Source of the DNA: Nocardioides kribbensis
GTDB lineage: Bacteria > Actinomycetota > Actinomycetes > Propionibacteriales > Nocardioidaceae
Assembly: GCF_015070375.1 (NCBI RefSeq)
Contig: NZ_JADCLL010000009.1
Span: 140,583 to 204,582 of the forward strand
DNA: 64,000 nucleotides
Direction: 5' to 3'
Numbering within the stretch: position 1 is the first letter of the stretch; each line of letters begins with the position of its first letter. Below, in pieces: positions 32,915 through 41,362 of this stretch. The notes below the pieces were generated by a model. The model was not told the DNA's origin, ran no database searches, and was given only the letters and a program-made list of their open reading frames with translations. Made by a program: the position numbers and the translations under genes.

Positions 32915-33777
32915 CAGGCGCCCTGCCCGTCGGCCTGGCCGGGCTCGTCGCCGAGGGCGACGGGCACGCCGACGAGCGAGCCGTACTCGGTCCAGGAGCC
33001 GTCGTAGTTCTTGACGTTCTGGTGTCCGAGGAGCTCCTTGAGCACGAACCAGGTCAGCGACGAGCGCTCACCGATGCGGCACAGGGCGATGGTGTCCTTG
33101 GAGTCGTCGATGCCGGCCTCGGCGTAGAGGGCCTTGAGGTCCTCGTCGGACTTGAAGGTGCCGTCGTCGTTGCAGTTCTTGCTCCACGGCACGTTGATCG
33201 AGGTCGGCACGTGGCCGGCGCGCTGGGCCTGCTCCTGCGGGAGGTGGGCCGGGGCGAGGAGGCGACCGGCGTACTCGTCGGGGCTGCGCACGTCGACGAG
33301 GTTCTGCGCGCCGATGGCGGCCACGGTGTCGTCGCGGAAGGCGCGGATGGAGCGGTCCTGCTCCGAGGCGGTGTAGCTGGCCTTGTCGCGGGTGGGCAGC
33401 TCGTCGGTGAGCTCACGGGAGTCGAGCTCCCACTTCTTGCGACCGCCGTCCATGAGCTTGACGTCGTCGTGGCCGTAGAGCTTGAAGTACCAGTAGGCGT
33501 AGGCCGCGAACCAGTTGTTGTTGCCGCCATAGAGGATCACGGTGTCGTCGTTGGAGACGCCGCGCTCGGAGAGCAGCGCCGAGAACTGGTCCTTGGCGAC
33601 GAAGTCGCGGCGCACCTGGTCCTGGAGGTCGGTGGTCCAGTCGAGCTTGATGGCGCCCTTGATGTGGCCCTTGTCGTAGGACGTGGTGTCCTCGTCGACC
33701 TCGATGACGACGACCTTCGGGTCGTCGAGGTGGTCCTCGACCCACTGGGTCGAGACGAGGGAGTTCTCGCGGCTCAT
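32914..33777 (-). CDS. cysA2: Thiosulfate sulfurtransferase (two-domain rhodanese)
   Basis: 287 residues with two rhodanese domains. The N-terminal domain (about 8-125) is inactive; the C-terminal one has the active loop CRIGERSS with Cys233, identical in form to mycobacterial CysA2/SseA. VSNDDTVILYGGNNNWFAAYAYW and HVPTSINVPWSKN are other family blocks. It carries a persulfide from thiosulfate or another donor to an acceptor. The small MoaD-like protein and thioredoxin in the same gene row are candidate partners. Start ATG 33777; the ribosome site is a weak AAAGGTAA. Confidence 0.93.
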   Translation of the reverse strand: MSRENSLVSTQWVEDHLDDPKVVVIEVDEDTTSYDKGHIKGAIKLDWTTDLQDQVRRDFVAKDQFSALLSERGVSNDDTVILYGGNNNWFAAYAYWYFKLYGHDDVKLMDGGRKKWELDSRELTDELPTRDKASYTASEQDRSIRAFRDDTVAAIGAQNLVDVRSPDEYAGRLLAPAHLPQEQAQRAGHVPTSINVPWSKNCNDDGTFKSDEDLKALYAEAGIDDSKDTIALCRIGERSSLTWFVLKELLGHQNVKNYDGSWTEYGSLVGVPVALGDEPGQADGQGA

Positions 33778-33844
33778 GTCATTACCTTTCTGTTGCGCCC
33801 TGCGGCGCGGGGGTCTGGTGTGTGCTTCGTCGGAGGGACGGCGC

Positions 33845-34300
33845 TCAGGCGGTGGCGCGCTTGATCAGGAGGTACATCTCGCAGCCCAGGCAGAACCGGA
33901 AGACGGCGTTGAGCAGGGCGGCGACGAGGGCGAGGCCGATCGCGACCTGCGCGAGCAGCACGACGCCGGTCAGGTAGCCGACCAGGGCGACCAGGGTGAA
34001 GACGAGACCCACCGTCTGCGCGAAGCGCGGCGGGGCCGGGTCCTCGAGCTCGTCGGGCGGCGAGAGCCGCGGGCGCACGACGGTGCGGAACAGCCAGGCG
34101 TGGGGCGTGTGCTGCACGCCGCGCGCCGCCCCGAGGGCGAAGAACGCGGCCTGCACCGCCGTGAGCACGGCTGCCGGGGTCGGCGGTAGGACCAGCACGA
34201 CCAGGAGGACGACCGCGGTGAGCGTGGCGGTGAGCTGCGGCCCCCGGGGGTCGATGCCGGCGCCGGTCGGGGCGGACGGGCGGGTGCTGGTGGTGGACAT
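33845..34300 (-). CDS. DUF4395 family membrane protein
   Basis: 151 residues, four hydrophobic segments (about 24-42, 47-62, 92-112 and 113-132), with FCLGCEMYLL near the C-terminus. The paired cysteines in that motif are typical of DUF4395. Proteins of this family occur next to thioredoxin-like and rhodanese genes and may pass electrons or sulfur across the membrane; this role is unproven. Start ATG 34300 with GGAGAG upstream. The neighbours fit the mycobacterial cysA2-thiX area. Confidence 0.8.
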   Translation of the reverse strand: MSTTSTRPSAPTGAGIDPRGPQLTATLTAVVLLVVLVLPPTPAAVLTAVQAAFFALGAARGVQHTPHAWLFRTVVRPRLSPPDELEDPAPPRFAQTVGLVFTLVALVGYLTGVVLLAQVAIGLALVAALLNAVFRFCLGCEMYLLIKRATA

Positions 34301-34591
34301 GTCTCTCCTGCTCGGACGAGGGCGGCGGCGCCGGAGCGCCTCGCTGGCGGGTCGAGGGACGACCGCACCGAGATTACTGCACTGGATCAGTCGACTTACG
34401 AGTCGAGACGCGGCAGCTCGGTCAGAGCATGCGACACAGCGAGGAGCGCACGCGGCAGTGGTCCACTGCGCGTCGCTTCGTCAGCCAGGTCGAGGACATG
34501 GGTCCAGGGTACGGCGACCCGCTGCTCACCGACGACATGACATCTCGCCCCGTGAGACGGCGGTCCGCATGGCGGACAACGCCTCGGACGC
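34301..34591. other. Intergenic region between DUF4395 and thioredoxin genes
   Basis: 291 bp with no credible gene. An AT-richer patch at 34370-34410 holds a small dyad (TCGACT-TACG-AGTCGA, 34391-34406) upstream of the DUF4395 gene and probably contains its promoter. Nothing else stands out. Confidence 0.4.
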
Positions 34592-35089
34592 TCACGCCCG
34601 ACCGAGCGCCTGCAGCACCTGCTCCTTGCGCGGGGCGCCCGCCGCGCGGGCGATCTCCGCGCCGGTGGCGTCGAGGACGAGGGTGGTCGGCGTGCGGAGG
34701 ACGTCGAGGCGCCGGACCAGGTCGAGGTGGTGCTCGGCGTCGACCTCGAGGTGCACCACGCCGGGCACGACGTCGGCGACCTCGCTCAGGGTGCGCTTCG
34801 TGGCCCGGCAGGGCGCGCAGAAGGCACTGGAGAACTGCAGCAGGGTCGCCTGCTGGCCGAGTCGGGCGGAGGGGACGGCCTCGAGGACCGCCTGCCAGGT
34901 CGCAGGAGCGCCGGGGACCTCCGCCGCCACGCGCTGCCCGTCCGCCGGCGGGGCGTCGTCAGCGGACGGCTGCGCGTCCGCCGTCCCGGCGCGGGCCGAG
35001 GAGAACCGACCGTCGGTGCGCAGACGGTGGAGACCGAAGGCGAGGGCGACGACGACCGCGACGAGGGCGATGACGATTCCGGAGGACAC
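34592..35089 (-). CDS. thiX: Membrane-anchored thioredoxin-like protein
   Basis: 165 residues. An N-terminal helix (4-20) anchors the protein; a Pro/Ala-rich linker runs to about 60. The thioredoxin fold has the active site FCAPC (Cys91, Cys94) and the cis-Pro loop RTPTTLVLD. The CAPC dipeptide is unlike cytosolic Trx (CGPC). Equivalent in place and form to mycobacterial ThiX next to cysA2 and glnR. It probably reduces an extracytoplasmic or membrane partner such as DUF4395. Start GTG 35089. Confidence 0.85.
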   Translation of the reverse strand: MSSGIVIALVAVVVALAFGLHRLRTDGRFSSARAGTADAQPSADDAPPADGQRVAAEVPGAPATWQAVLEAVPSARLGQQATLLQFSSAFCAPCRATKRTLSEVADVVPGVVHLEVDAEHHLDLVRRLDVLRTPTTLVLDATGAEIARAAGAPRKEQVLQALGRA

Positions 35090-35158
35090 GAGTGGTCAAC
35101 CGCACGGGGGCGGCCGTTGTTCCGGTCGGGGTCCTGGCCGTGGTCCCGGCCGCCGCGC

Positions 35159-35434
35159 CTAGCCGCCCGCGAAGGGCGGCAGGAACTCCACCGAGCCGCC
35201 CGGCTCCACGAGGACGGTGTCGGGGTCGCGGCTGCCGACCGGCTGCTCACCGACCAGCGTGGAGCACACCGCCAGCACCGCGGGCAGGTTGGTGCCCGGG
35301 TGGAGCGCGGTCGCACGGCGTACGACCTCGGCGAGCGAGATCGGGCCGCTCACGTCGATCCGGTCGCCACCGACGCCGGCCGCCGCCTTGGCGCCGGCCC
35401 AGTAACGAACGTGGATGATTTCGGTCTCATTCAC
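35159..35434 (-). CDS. MoaD/ThiS-like sulfur carrier protein
   Basis: 91 residues ending in Gly-Gly (FLPPFAGG), the hallmark of ubiquitin-like sulfur carriers. IHVRYWAGAKAAAGV at the start and LVGEQPVGSRDPDTVL fit the MoaD/ThiS beta-grasp fold. Its terminal glycine would be adenylated and thiocarboxylated by a MoeB/ThiF-type enzyme, none of which is adjacent. I choose GTG 35434, which has a GGAAGG ribosome site, over an upstream TTG. Divergent from glnR, next to the thioredoxin and rhodanese genes, so it may carry sulfur for cysteine, molybdopterin or another product. It is not clearly CysO. Confidence 0.8.
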   Translation of the reverse strand: MNETEIIHVRYWAGAKAAAGVGGDRIDVSGPISLAEVVRRATALHPGTNLPAVLAVCSTLVGEQPVGSRDPDTVLVEPGGSVEFLPPFAGG

Positions 35435-35547
35435 TTTGGAACCTTCCAATGTGTCCCCGGAGTTTCCTAGTGTGTCCTGCGTAGCACCTCGCCGGAGCCC
35501 AGCGTTGCGTTTCGGTCGCCTGCCCCATCCTCTGGGAGGAGACCACC

Positions 35548-36282
35548 GTGAGCACTCTTCTACTGCTGACCAGTGCCCTGCAGCCGTCCGCCGAGGTGCT
35601 GCCCGGGCTCTCGCTGCTGGGACACCAGGTCAAGATCCTGCCCGCCGAGGGGAGCGCACTGCTCGAGGCCCCCGACTCCGACCTCCTCCTGGTCGACGGA
35701 CGCCAGGACCTCGCCCACGCCCGCGACCTGTGCCGGCTCATCCGCACCACCGGCACCGACGTGCCCGTGCTGCTCGTGGTCACCGAGGGCGGTCTGGCCG
35801 TGGTCAACCACGACTGGGGCATGGACGACGTCGTGCTGCACACCTGTGGGCCCGCCGAGCTGGAGGCGCGGATCAAGCTGGCCATCGGCCGGCTCAACGC
35901 CCGTCGCGAGGCCGCCGACCCCGACGCCCACGTCATCCGGTCCGGCGAGGTCGTCGTGGACGACGCCACCTACACCGCCAAGATCGGCGGCCGGTCGCTC
36001 GACCTCACGTTCAAGGAGTTCGAGCTGCTGAAGTTCCTCGCCCAGCACCCGGGCCGGGTCTTCAGCCGCCAGCAGCTGCTGCAGGAGGTCTGGGGCTACG
36101 ACTACTTCGGCGGCACCCGCACCGTCGACGTGCACGTGCGACGGCTGCGCGCCAAGCTCGGCCCCGAGAACGAGACCCTCATCGGCACCGTGCGCAACGT
36201 CGGCTACCGCTTCGTGCTGCCGACCAAGGAGAAGGGCGCCGTCGAGGCCGACGCGCGCACCGGGCGGTCGGTCGACGCCTGA
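35548..36282 (+). CDS. glnR: GlnR-type OmpR-family response regulator
   Basis: 244 residues. Receiver domain 1-115 is atypical: Asp50 (LLLVDGR) is kept, but the acidic pair near the N-terminus is replaced ([11 protein letters not shown]), as in orphan GlnR proteins that act without a kinase. The winged helix lies at ~130-232 ([27 protein letters not shown] and [11 protein letters not shown]). GlnR is the master regulator of nitrogen assimilation in actinomycetes. Gene order with thiX/cysA2 on one side and mshD on the other mirrors Rv0815-Rv0819. Start GTG 35548 with GGGAGGA at 35534-35540. No histidine kinase neighbours it. Confidence 0.9.
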   Translation: MSTLLLLTSALQPSAEVLPGLSLLGHQVKILPAEGSALLEAPDSDLLLVDGRQDLAHARDLCRLIRTTGTDVPVLLVVTEGGLAVVNHDWGMDDVVLHTCGPAELEARIKLAIGRLNARREAADPDAHVIRSGEVVVDDATYTAKIGGRSLDLTFKEFELLKFLAQHPGRVFSRQQLLQEVWGYDYFGGTRTVDVHVRRLRAKLGPENETLIGTVRNVGYRFVLPTKEKGAVEADARTGRSVDA

Positions 36283-36300
36283 CCGGGGCCGCTCGCTCCG

Positions 36301-36609
36301 TCAGCCGCCCTCCGCCGTGCGGAGCCGGCGGCGAAGGACGGCGACCTCGTGCTCGAGGGCGAGGACCCGGGCGATGCCGGCGAGGTTGAGCCCCTCGGCC
36401 AGCAGCTCCCGGATGCGGTGCAGGGTGGCGATGTCGCCCTCGGAGTAGAGGCGGTTGCCGCCGTCGGTGCGCTCGGGCGTCAGCAGTCCGCGGCGCTCGT
36501 AGACGCGCAGGTTCTGCACCTCCATGCGCACCATCCGCGCGGCCACCGAGATGGCGAAGACGCCCTCCTGAGCCGTGCTGTGCTGCGTGCTGCGCTGCTG
36601 TGTCGACAC
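36301..36609 (-). CDS. MerR-family regulator, HspR-like
   Basis: 102 residues. The helix-turn-helix reads VFAISVAARMVRMEVQNLRVYERRGLL, followed by TPERTDGGNRLYSEGDIATLHRI and GLNLAGIARVLALEHEV. This is the layout of HspR, the heat-shock repressor. It is divergent from an hsp20 gene 130 bp away, which it likely represses. The usual HAIR operator (CTTGAGT-N7-ACTCAAG) is not obvious; a CTTGAA half-site is at 36624-36629. Start GTG 36609. Confidence 0.8.
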   Translation of the reverse strand: MSTQQRSTQHSTAQEGVFAISVAARMVRMEVQNLRVYERRGLLTPERTDGGNRLYSEGDIATLHRIRELLAEGLNLAGIARVLALEHEVAVLRRRLRTAEGG

Positions 36610-36739
36610 GGTCCACCTCCGCGCTTGAACCTACGTCATCTCTGCGGTACAACAAACCTATAACCGCTGATACACATGACGGGCTCACGCAGACCGTCGC
36701 CACCGCATCGACCACCAGAGACGACCAGGAGGACACGCC

Positions 36740-37168
36740 ATGCTGCTGCGCACCACCGACCCGTTCCGCGACTTCGACCGCCTGACCCAGCAGCTGCTGG
36801 GCACCACCAACCGCCCGGCCGCCATGCCGATGGACGCCTGGCGCGAGGGTGACCGCTTCGTCATCGAGTTCGACCTGCCCGGCGTGGCCCGCGACAGCAT
36901 CGACCTCGACGTCGAGCGCAACGTCCTGACCGTGCGCGCCGAGCGCGTGCGACGCAACGGCGACTGGGAGCGCCTCGCCTCGGAGCGCACGACCGGCAGC
37001 TTCAGCCGCCAGCTCGTGCTGGGCGACAACCTGGACCTCGAGCGCATCGAGGCGACCTACGACGACGGCGTGCTGCGCCTGGTCGTGCCGGTGGCCGAGA
37101 AGGCCAAGCCGCGCAAGATCGAGGTCGGCTCCGCTGCTCCGCAGGAGACCGCCGCGCTCGAGGCGTGA
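36740..37168 (+). CDS. Hsp20 / small heat-shock protein
   Basis: 142 residues. An alpha-crystallin domain covers ~30-125: [48 protein letters not shown] and the [20 protein letters not shown] ending. It binds unfolding proteins without ATP and forms oligomers. The ribosome site CAGGAGGA precedes ATG 36740. It is divergent from the HspR-like gene and so probably heat-inducible. Confidence 0.92.
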   Translation: MLLRTTDPFRDFDRLTQQLLGTTNRPAAMPMDAWREGDRFVIEFDLPGVARDSIDLDVERNVLTVRAERVRRNGDWERLASERTTGSFSRQLVLGDNLDLERIEATYDDGVLRLVVPVAEKAKPRKIEVGSAAPQETAALEA

Positions 37169-37192
37169 GCACCCCGCCGGGGTGAGTGGGAG

Positions 37193-37222
37193 GAGGGCCC
37201 GGGCGAGTCCGCCCGGGCCCTC
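37193..37222. terminator. Terminator between hsp20 and yihY
   Basis: A 13-bp perfect stem (37193-37205, 37210-37222) with an AGTC loop in the convergent gap. Confidence 0.75.
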
Positions 37223-37229
37223 GCTCGTG

Positions 37230-38306
37230 TCAGCCGTCCTCGCCCCGCGACGTGCGCAGCCGCCGGCCCCTCTCGACGTCCTCGCGGCGCTTCTCCTCGG
37301 CCTTCTCCAGGCCCTTGGTCATGCGCGGAGGCAGCTGGAGCTCCTCCTCGGCGGGCAGTCCCGCCTGCAGCTCGCGGCCCCGCTCGAGCTCGGAGTCGAG
37401 CTCGGCGCCGAAGAGGAGCGCGAGGTTGGTCAGCCACAGCCACAGCAGGAACACGATGACGCCGGCCAGTGAGCCGTAGGTCGTGTTGTAGCTGGAGAAG
37501 TGGGCGACGTAGAAGCCGAACGCCGCCGAGACGAGCACCCAGGTGAGGATGGCCAGGACGGCACCCATCGAGACCCAGCGGAACGTCGGCTGCTTGATGT
37601 TGGGCGTCACGTAGTAGAGCAGCGCCACGATCAGCACGACCACGGCGAGCACGGCCGGCCACTTGGCGATGCTCCACACGAGCACCGCGGTGTCACCGAG
37701 ACCGATCGCGTCGCCGACGGCCTGCGCGGCGGGACCCGTCACCACGAGCCCCACGGCCACCAGGGCCACGAGCACCACGAGCACGGCGGTCAGCGCCAGC
37801 ATCACGGGACGCAGGACGTAGAACGGGCGACCCTCGCCGGTCTCGTGGATGCGGTTCATCGCACGACCGAAGGAGCCGACGTAGCCGCTCGCGGACCACA
37901 GGGCGGTGGCGAGACCGAGGACCAGCGCGAGGCCGGCCCCGGGCGCCGCGGCCAGCTCCAGCAGCGTGGGCTCGACCGTGTCGGCGGCCGACCCGGCGCC
38001 GACATCGCGCAGGATCTGCAGCAGCGTGTCGACCGTCTCCGGACCGCGCCCCACCAGGCTGACCAGCGACAGCAGCGCGATCATCGCCGGGAAGAGGGCG
38101 AGGACGGCGTAGTAGGTCAGCGACGCCGCGACGTCGGTGCACTGGTCCTTGGAGAACTCGCGCATCGTCTTGCGCGCGACGTAGAGCCAGGAGCGCCGGG
38201 TGAGGTCGGTCGGCGAGTCGGGCTTGCCGTCGTCGTCGGGGTCGCGGTGCTCGCGCGCACGCGTCGTGGCTGCGGGCTCGGCGCTCGTCTCGGGGTGGGG
38301 GCTCAT
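37230..38306 (-). CDS. YihY/BrkB family membrane protein
   Basis: 358 residues with six long helices and hydrophilic ends. Family marks: the N-terminal helix DVAASLTYYAVLALFPAMIALLSL near 62-85, LGLATALWSASGYVGSFGRAMNRIHE near 130-160, and GSLAGVIVFLLWLWLTNLALLFGAELDSELE near 275-305. YihY proteins are often labelled BrkB or 'virulence factor', but their transport role is unproven. Start ATG 38306 with GGTGGAG upstream; the longer frame to 38780 is antisense to mshD and rejected. The charged C-terminus (~55 residues) is Glu/Arg-rich. Confidence 0.88.
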   Translation of the reverse strand: MSPHPETSAEPAATTRAREHRDPDDDGKPDSPTDLTRRSWLYVARKTMREFSKDQCTDVAASLTYYAVLALFPAMIALLSLVSLVGRGPETVDTLLQILRDVGAGSAADTVEPTLLELAAAPGAGLALVLGLATALWSASGYVGSFGRAMNRIHETGEGRPFYVLRPVMLALTAVLVVLVALVAVGLVVTGPAAQAVGDAIGLGDTAVLVWSIAKWPAVLAVVVLIVALLYYVTPNIKQPTFRWVSMGAVLAILTWVLVSAAFGFYVAHFSSYNTTYGSLAGVIVFLLWLWLTNLALLFGAELDSELERGRELQAGLPAEEELQLPPRMTKGLEKAEEKRREDVERGRRLRTSRGEDG

Positions 38307-38372
38307 CGCTCCACCGTCCTCGCCCGCGCCCCGGGCCCGCGCCACCCTGCGGGGTGGACGCGCGGCGGCGCC

Positions 38373-38378
38373 TAGGGT
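38373..38378 (+). promoter_or_regulatory. -10 element of a leaderless mshD promoter
   Basis: TAGGGT, followed by 7 nt and the GTG start. This geometry leaves no room for a ribosome site, implying a leaderless mRNA. Confidence 0.5.
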
Positions 38379-38385
38379 GGCGGGC

Positions 38386-39207
38386 GTGGACGTGACGGAG
38401 GAGATCGAGCGGATCGCTGCGGCGGCCGAGGCGCACGACGGGGCGGCACCGCTCGACGAGGCCACCTGGCGCACGCTGCGGCGCCACCCCGAGCGCGCCC
38501 GGCACCGGGTGGTCGACGGTGGCTTCGCGCTGGTGGTCGGGCGCGAGCTCACCGTCGTGGTGGACCCGCCCGCGCGGGGCGCCGGCGTCGCGTCGGGGCT
38601 GGTGTCGGCGGAGCTGGCCGAGGCCGGCGGGGGCGAGCTGCTGGCGTGGTCGCACGGCAACCACCCCGCGGCGGCGGCGCTGGCCGCGGCGTACGGGTTC
38701 GAGCGGGTGCGTGACCTGTGGGTGATGCGGCGGGCCATGGCCGAGCCGCTGCCCGGTCTCGTCGTGCCCGACGGGGTCACGGTGCGCTCCTACGTCGACA
38801 CCGACGCCGACGAGGTCGTGCGCGTCAACGCCGCGGCCTTCGCGCACCACCCCGAGCAGGGGGCGATGGACCGGGCCGAGCTGGCCGAGCGGATGGCGGA
38901 GGCGTGGTTCGACCCCGCGGGCCTCGTCGTGGCCGAGCGCGACGGCTCGCTGGTCGGCTTCCACTGGACCAAGCAGCACTCCCCCGACCTCGGTGAGGTC
39001 TACGTCGTCGGCGTCGACCCGGTGGCCCAGGGCCAGGGCCTGGGCCGGGTGGTCACGCTGGCGGGGCTGCACCACCTGGCCGGGCTCGGGGTCGGCGAGG
39101 TGCTGCTCTACGTCGAGTCCGACAACGAGCCAGCGGTCGCGACGTACTCGCGGCTGGGGTTCGGGCACGCTGCGGCCGACACCCACGTGCAGTACCGCCG
39201 GGGCTGA
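38386..39207 (+). CDS. mshD: Mycothiol synthase
   Basis: 273 residues, two GNAT folds. The N-terminal half (1-125) is a degenerate acetyltransferase; the C-terminal half has the acetyl-CoA loop VYVVGVDPVAQGQGLGRVV near 204-222 and ends with LLYVESDNEPAVATYSRLGF. MshD adds the acetyl group in the last step of mycothiol (AcCys-GlcN-Ins) synthesis, the low-molecular-weight thiol of actinobacteria. Start GTG 38386; a GTG six bases later is an alternative. Slightly shorter than mycobacterial MshD (315). Its location beyond glnR mirrors Rv0818-Rv0819. Confidence 0.92.
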   Translation: MDVTEEIERIAAAAEAHDGAAPLDEATWRTLRRHPERARHRVVDGGFALVVGRELTVVVDPPARGAGVASGLVSAELAEAGGGELLAWSHGNHPAAAALAAAYGFERVRDLWVMRRAMAEPLPGLVVPDGVTVRSYVDTDADEVVRVNAAAFAHHPEQGAMDRAELAERMAEAWFDPAGLVVAERDGSLVGFHWTKQHSPDLGEVYVVGVDPVAQGQGLGRVVTLAGLHHLAGLGVGEVLLYVESDNEPAVATYSRLGFGHAAADTHVQYRRG

Positions 39208-39234
39208 CGAGCCCGGGAGCGCCCCGGCTCCGCC

Positions 39235-40185
39235 TCAGCGCAGCGGGCGCACGTGCAGGCCGACCTCGGGGTCGACGACGACCTCCTGGGCGGCGGGCAT
39301 GCCCTCGACGTCGAGGGTCGCGTCGAGGGGCACGTTGCGCTTGACCATGGCCAGGGCGATGGGGCCGAGCTCGTGGTGGCGTGCGGAGGTGCCGACGAAG
39401 CCGATGACCTTCTCGCCGTGGCGCAGCTCGGCGCCGCGGGTGGGCAGGCGGTTCTCGGTGCCGTCGAGGTGCAGCAGGGTGAGACGCCGCGGCGGACGGC
39501 CCAGGGTGTGCACGCGGGCGACGGTCTCCTGGCCGCGGTAGCAGCCCTTGTCGAGGTGCACCGCGGGGCCGACCCAGCCGGCCTCGTTGGGGATGGTGCG
39601 CGCGTCGGTGTCGAGACCGTGGCGCGGCTCGCCGCGGGCGATGCGCAGCGCCTCGAAGGCCCACAGGCCCGCGGCCGGGCCGGCGGCATCGGCGTACGCG
39701 TGGAGCTGGTCGCGGGGCACGAGGTCGTAGCCCTGGGTGCTGGCCCGCCAGGTCACCGCGAGGTCGGCGGTGACCTCGGTGAGCTCGACGCGGGTCATGA
39801 ACTTCATCCGCTCCAGGAAGCCCAGCAGCGCCCCGGCGGCGCCCGGCTCGGTGTGGGCGACGAAGGCCCCGCCGTCGTCGACGCCGGTGAAGGCGTGCTC
39901 GACGTGGCCCTGCGGGCTGAGGATCAGGGCGGAGGTCCAGACACCGGGGGCGAGGCCGGTGAAGTACTGGCTGGTGAGGCTGTGCAGCCAGGTCAGCCGG
40001 TCGGGGCCCTCCAGGCGCACGACGTCGCGGTGGGAGAGGTCGACGAAGCCGCTGCCGGCCTCGAGCGCACGCTGCTCGGTGTTGAAGGAGCCGTAGTGCG
40101 CCGCCACCGGGGCGTCCACACCGTCGCCGGCGACCGCGCCGGGCAGGGAGAGCAGCGTGCTGGGCGTCGGGCGGGGGTCGCTCAC
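39235..40185 (-). CDS. ygfZ: YgfZ/GcvT-like folate-binding protein
   Basis: 316 residues of the aminomethyltransferase-like family; the YgfZ signature KGCYRGQETVAR lies near 213-224, with the essential Cys. YgfZ proteins bind tetrahydrofolate and help assemble or repair iron-sulfur clusters. VDLSHRDVVRLEGPDRLTWLHSL near 47-69 and GLWAFEALRIARGEPRHGLD are other family blocks. Start GTG 40185 overlaps the fur stop (GTGA), linking the gene to metal control. Mycobacteria have a homologue (Rv0811c) in the same area. Confidence 0.9.
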   Translation of the reverse strand: MSDPRPTPSTLLSLPGAVAGDGVDAPVAAHYGSFNTEQRALEAGSGFVDLSHRDVVRLEGPDRLTWLHSLTSQYFTGLAPGVWTSALILSPQGHVEHAFTGVDDGGAFVAHTEPGAAGALLGFLERMKFMTRVELTEVTADLAVTWRASTQGYDLVPRDQLHAYADAAGPAAGLWAFEALRIARGEPRHGLDTDARTIPNEAGWVGPAVHLDKGCYRGQETVARVHTLGRPPRRLTLLHLDGTENRLPTRGAELRHGEKVIGFVGTSARHHELGPIALAMVKRNVPLDATLDVEGMPAAQEVVVDPEVGLHVRPLR

Positions 40186-40661
40186 GGGGTGTCCTCACGG
40201 TTGGCCGAGCAGTCCTGGCAGTGGCCGAAGACCGTCAGGTGCCCGATGTCGACCACGAACTGCTGCTCGGCGGCCAGGCGTCCGACCAGATCGGCGGCCA
40301 CGTCAGCATCAACGGAGGTCACCCGCTCGCAATTCCGGCAGACCAGGTGGAAGTGCTCGTGGTCGGTCACGGAGTGGTACGTCGGGGCCCTGTCGGACAG
40401 GTGGGCGTGACGGACCAGGCCGAGCTCCTCGAGCACCTCGAGCGTGCGGTAGACCGTCGAGACGTTGACCGCGGTGGAGTGGCGCCGCACCTCGGCCAGC
40501 ACCTCGTCGGGCGTGGCGTGGCCGAGCCGCTCGACCGCGGCGAGGATGAGCTCGCGCTGCGGGGTCAGCCGGTAGCCGCTGCCGCGCAGCCGGCTGCGCA
40601 GGTCGGCCGGGGGCCGGGCGCCCCCGGAGGCGGACGCGTGGTCGTGCTCGTGGTCGGCCAT
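40182..40661 (-). CDS. Fur-family metalloregulator
   Basis: 159 residues. The N-terminal ~20 residues are His/Asp-rich. The winged helix spans 25-90 (RLTPQRELILAAVERLGHATPDEVL, VNVSTVYRTLEVLEELGLV). The dimerisation domain has the regulatory metal site DHEHFHLVC and two CxxC pairs (CRNC, CQDC) that hold structural zinc. Could be FurA, Zur or a peroxide-type regulator; sequence alone does not decide. The N-terminal His tract hints at zinc or nickel. Start ATG 40661, 7 nt after the nitrobindin stop: the three genes nitrobindin - fur - ygfZ form an operon. Confidence 0.9.
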   Translation of the reverse strand: MADHEHDHASASGGARPPADLRSRLRGSGYRLTPQRELILAAVERLGHATPDEVLAEVRRHSTAVNVSTVYRTLEVLEELGLVRHAHLSDRAPTYHSVTDHEHFHLVCRNCERVTSVDADVAADLVGRLAAEQQFVVDIGHLTVFGHCQDCSANREDTP

Positions 40662-40668
40662 CGGCGGG

Positions 40669-41163
40669 TCAGGCCCTCTGCAGGCGCGCCCACAGGTGCG
40701 GCTGGAGCGCCTGGCCGACCGCGGCCATGTCGTAGGCGTAGAGCAGGTCGCCCTCGACGTTGCCGTAGAGACGGTGGCCGGCGGTGACCTCCTTGGCGGT
40801 CTCGGTGCGCGCGACCGCGTCGGTGGCGAGCTCGAGCTTGCCGTCGGCGGCCTCGCCGTACCAGATCTCCACGAAGCCGGTGTTGTGCGTGAGCAGCAGC
40901 TCCACCTTGCCGGCCTCGGGGCAGCGCAGGAAGCCGGTCTCCTGGGCGGCGTCGCGGACCTTCTGGCCCTGCTCGTCGACGATCCACGAGCGCGCGAAGT
41001 AGTGGATGAAGGGGCGACCGTCCTGCTGGAAGATCAGCTCCTGCTGGTAGTCGTAGGGCTCGATCGTCGGGTAGTCGCCCTTGCCGCTGCCGCGCCACGT
41101 GCCGAGCATCCAGGCCAGCGGGCCGCAGTGGGGGTGGAGGTTGTCAGGGAGCTGGAAGACCAC
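40669..41163 (-). CDS. Nitrobindin-like haem-binding protein (THAP4/FABP-like)
   Basis: 164 residues, a ten-stranded beta-barrel. The hallmark GTWRGSGKG is at 21-29, and the proximal haem His fits His156 in QPHLWARL near the C-terminus. Nitrobindins bind ferric haem, react with nitric oxide or peroxynitrite, and isomerise the latter to nitrate. Mycobacterial homologue Rv0813c lies next to sseC2. Start GTG 41163. Confidence 0.9.
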   Translation of the reverse strand: MVFQLPDNLHPHCGPLAWMLGTWRGSGKGDYPTIEPYDYQQELIFQQDGRPFIHYFARSWIVDEQGQKVRDAAQETGFLRCPEAGKVELLLTHNTGFVEIWYGEAADGKLELATDAVARTETAKEVTAGHRLYGNVEGDLLYAYDMAAVGQALQPHLWARLQRA

Positions 41164-41350
41164 CGGGTCACTCTAGCGGCGCGCCCTCCCGCCCACCGAC
41201 GGCCGAACTCCTGCTCGTGGTGGTGCCGCGCTGGCTGACCTGGAGCCCTCGCGGCGACCGCGCGCCGCTCCCCCGGTGCCGGTGTGCACGCCGGAGTGAC
41301 CCTCGAGCAGGGCCGGGCGTCCAGCCCGGGCCACCTCCCTGCGCGCCCTC

Positions 41351-41356
41351 TACCGT
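41351..41356 (+). promoter_or_regulatory. -10 element before the DsrE gene
   Basis: TACCGT ends 6 nt before the ATG; this fits a leaderless transcript. Confidence 0.45.
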
Positions 41357-41362
41357 GGGGTC

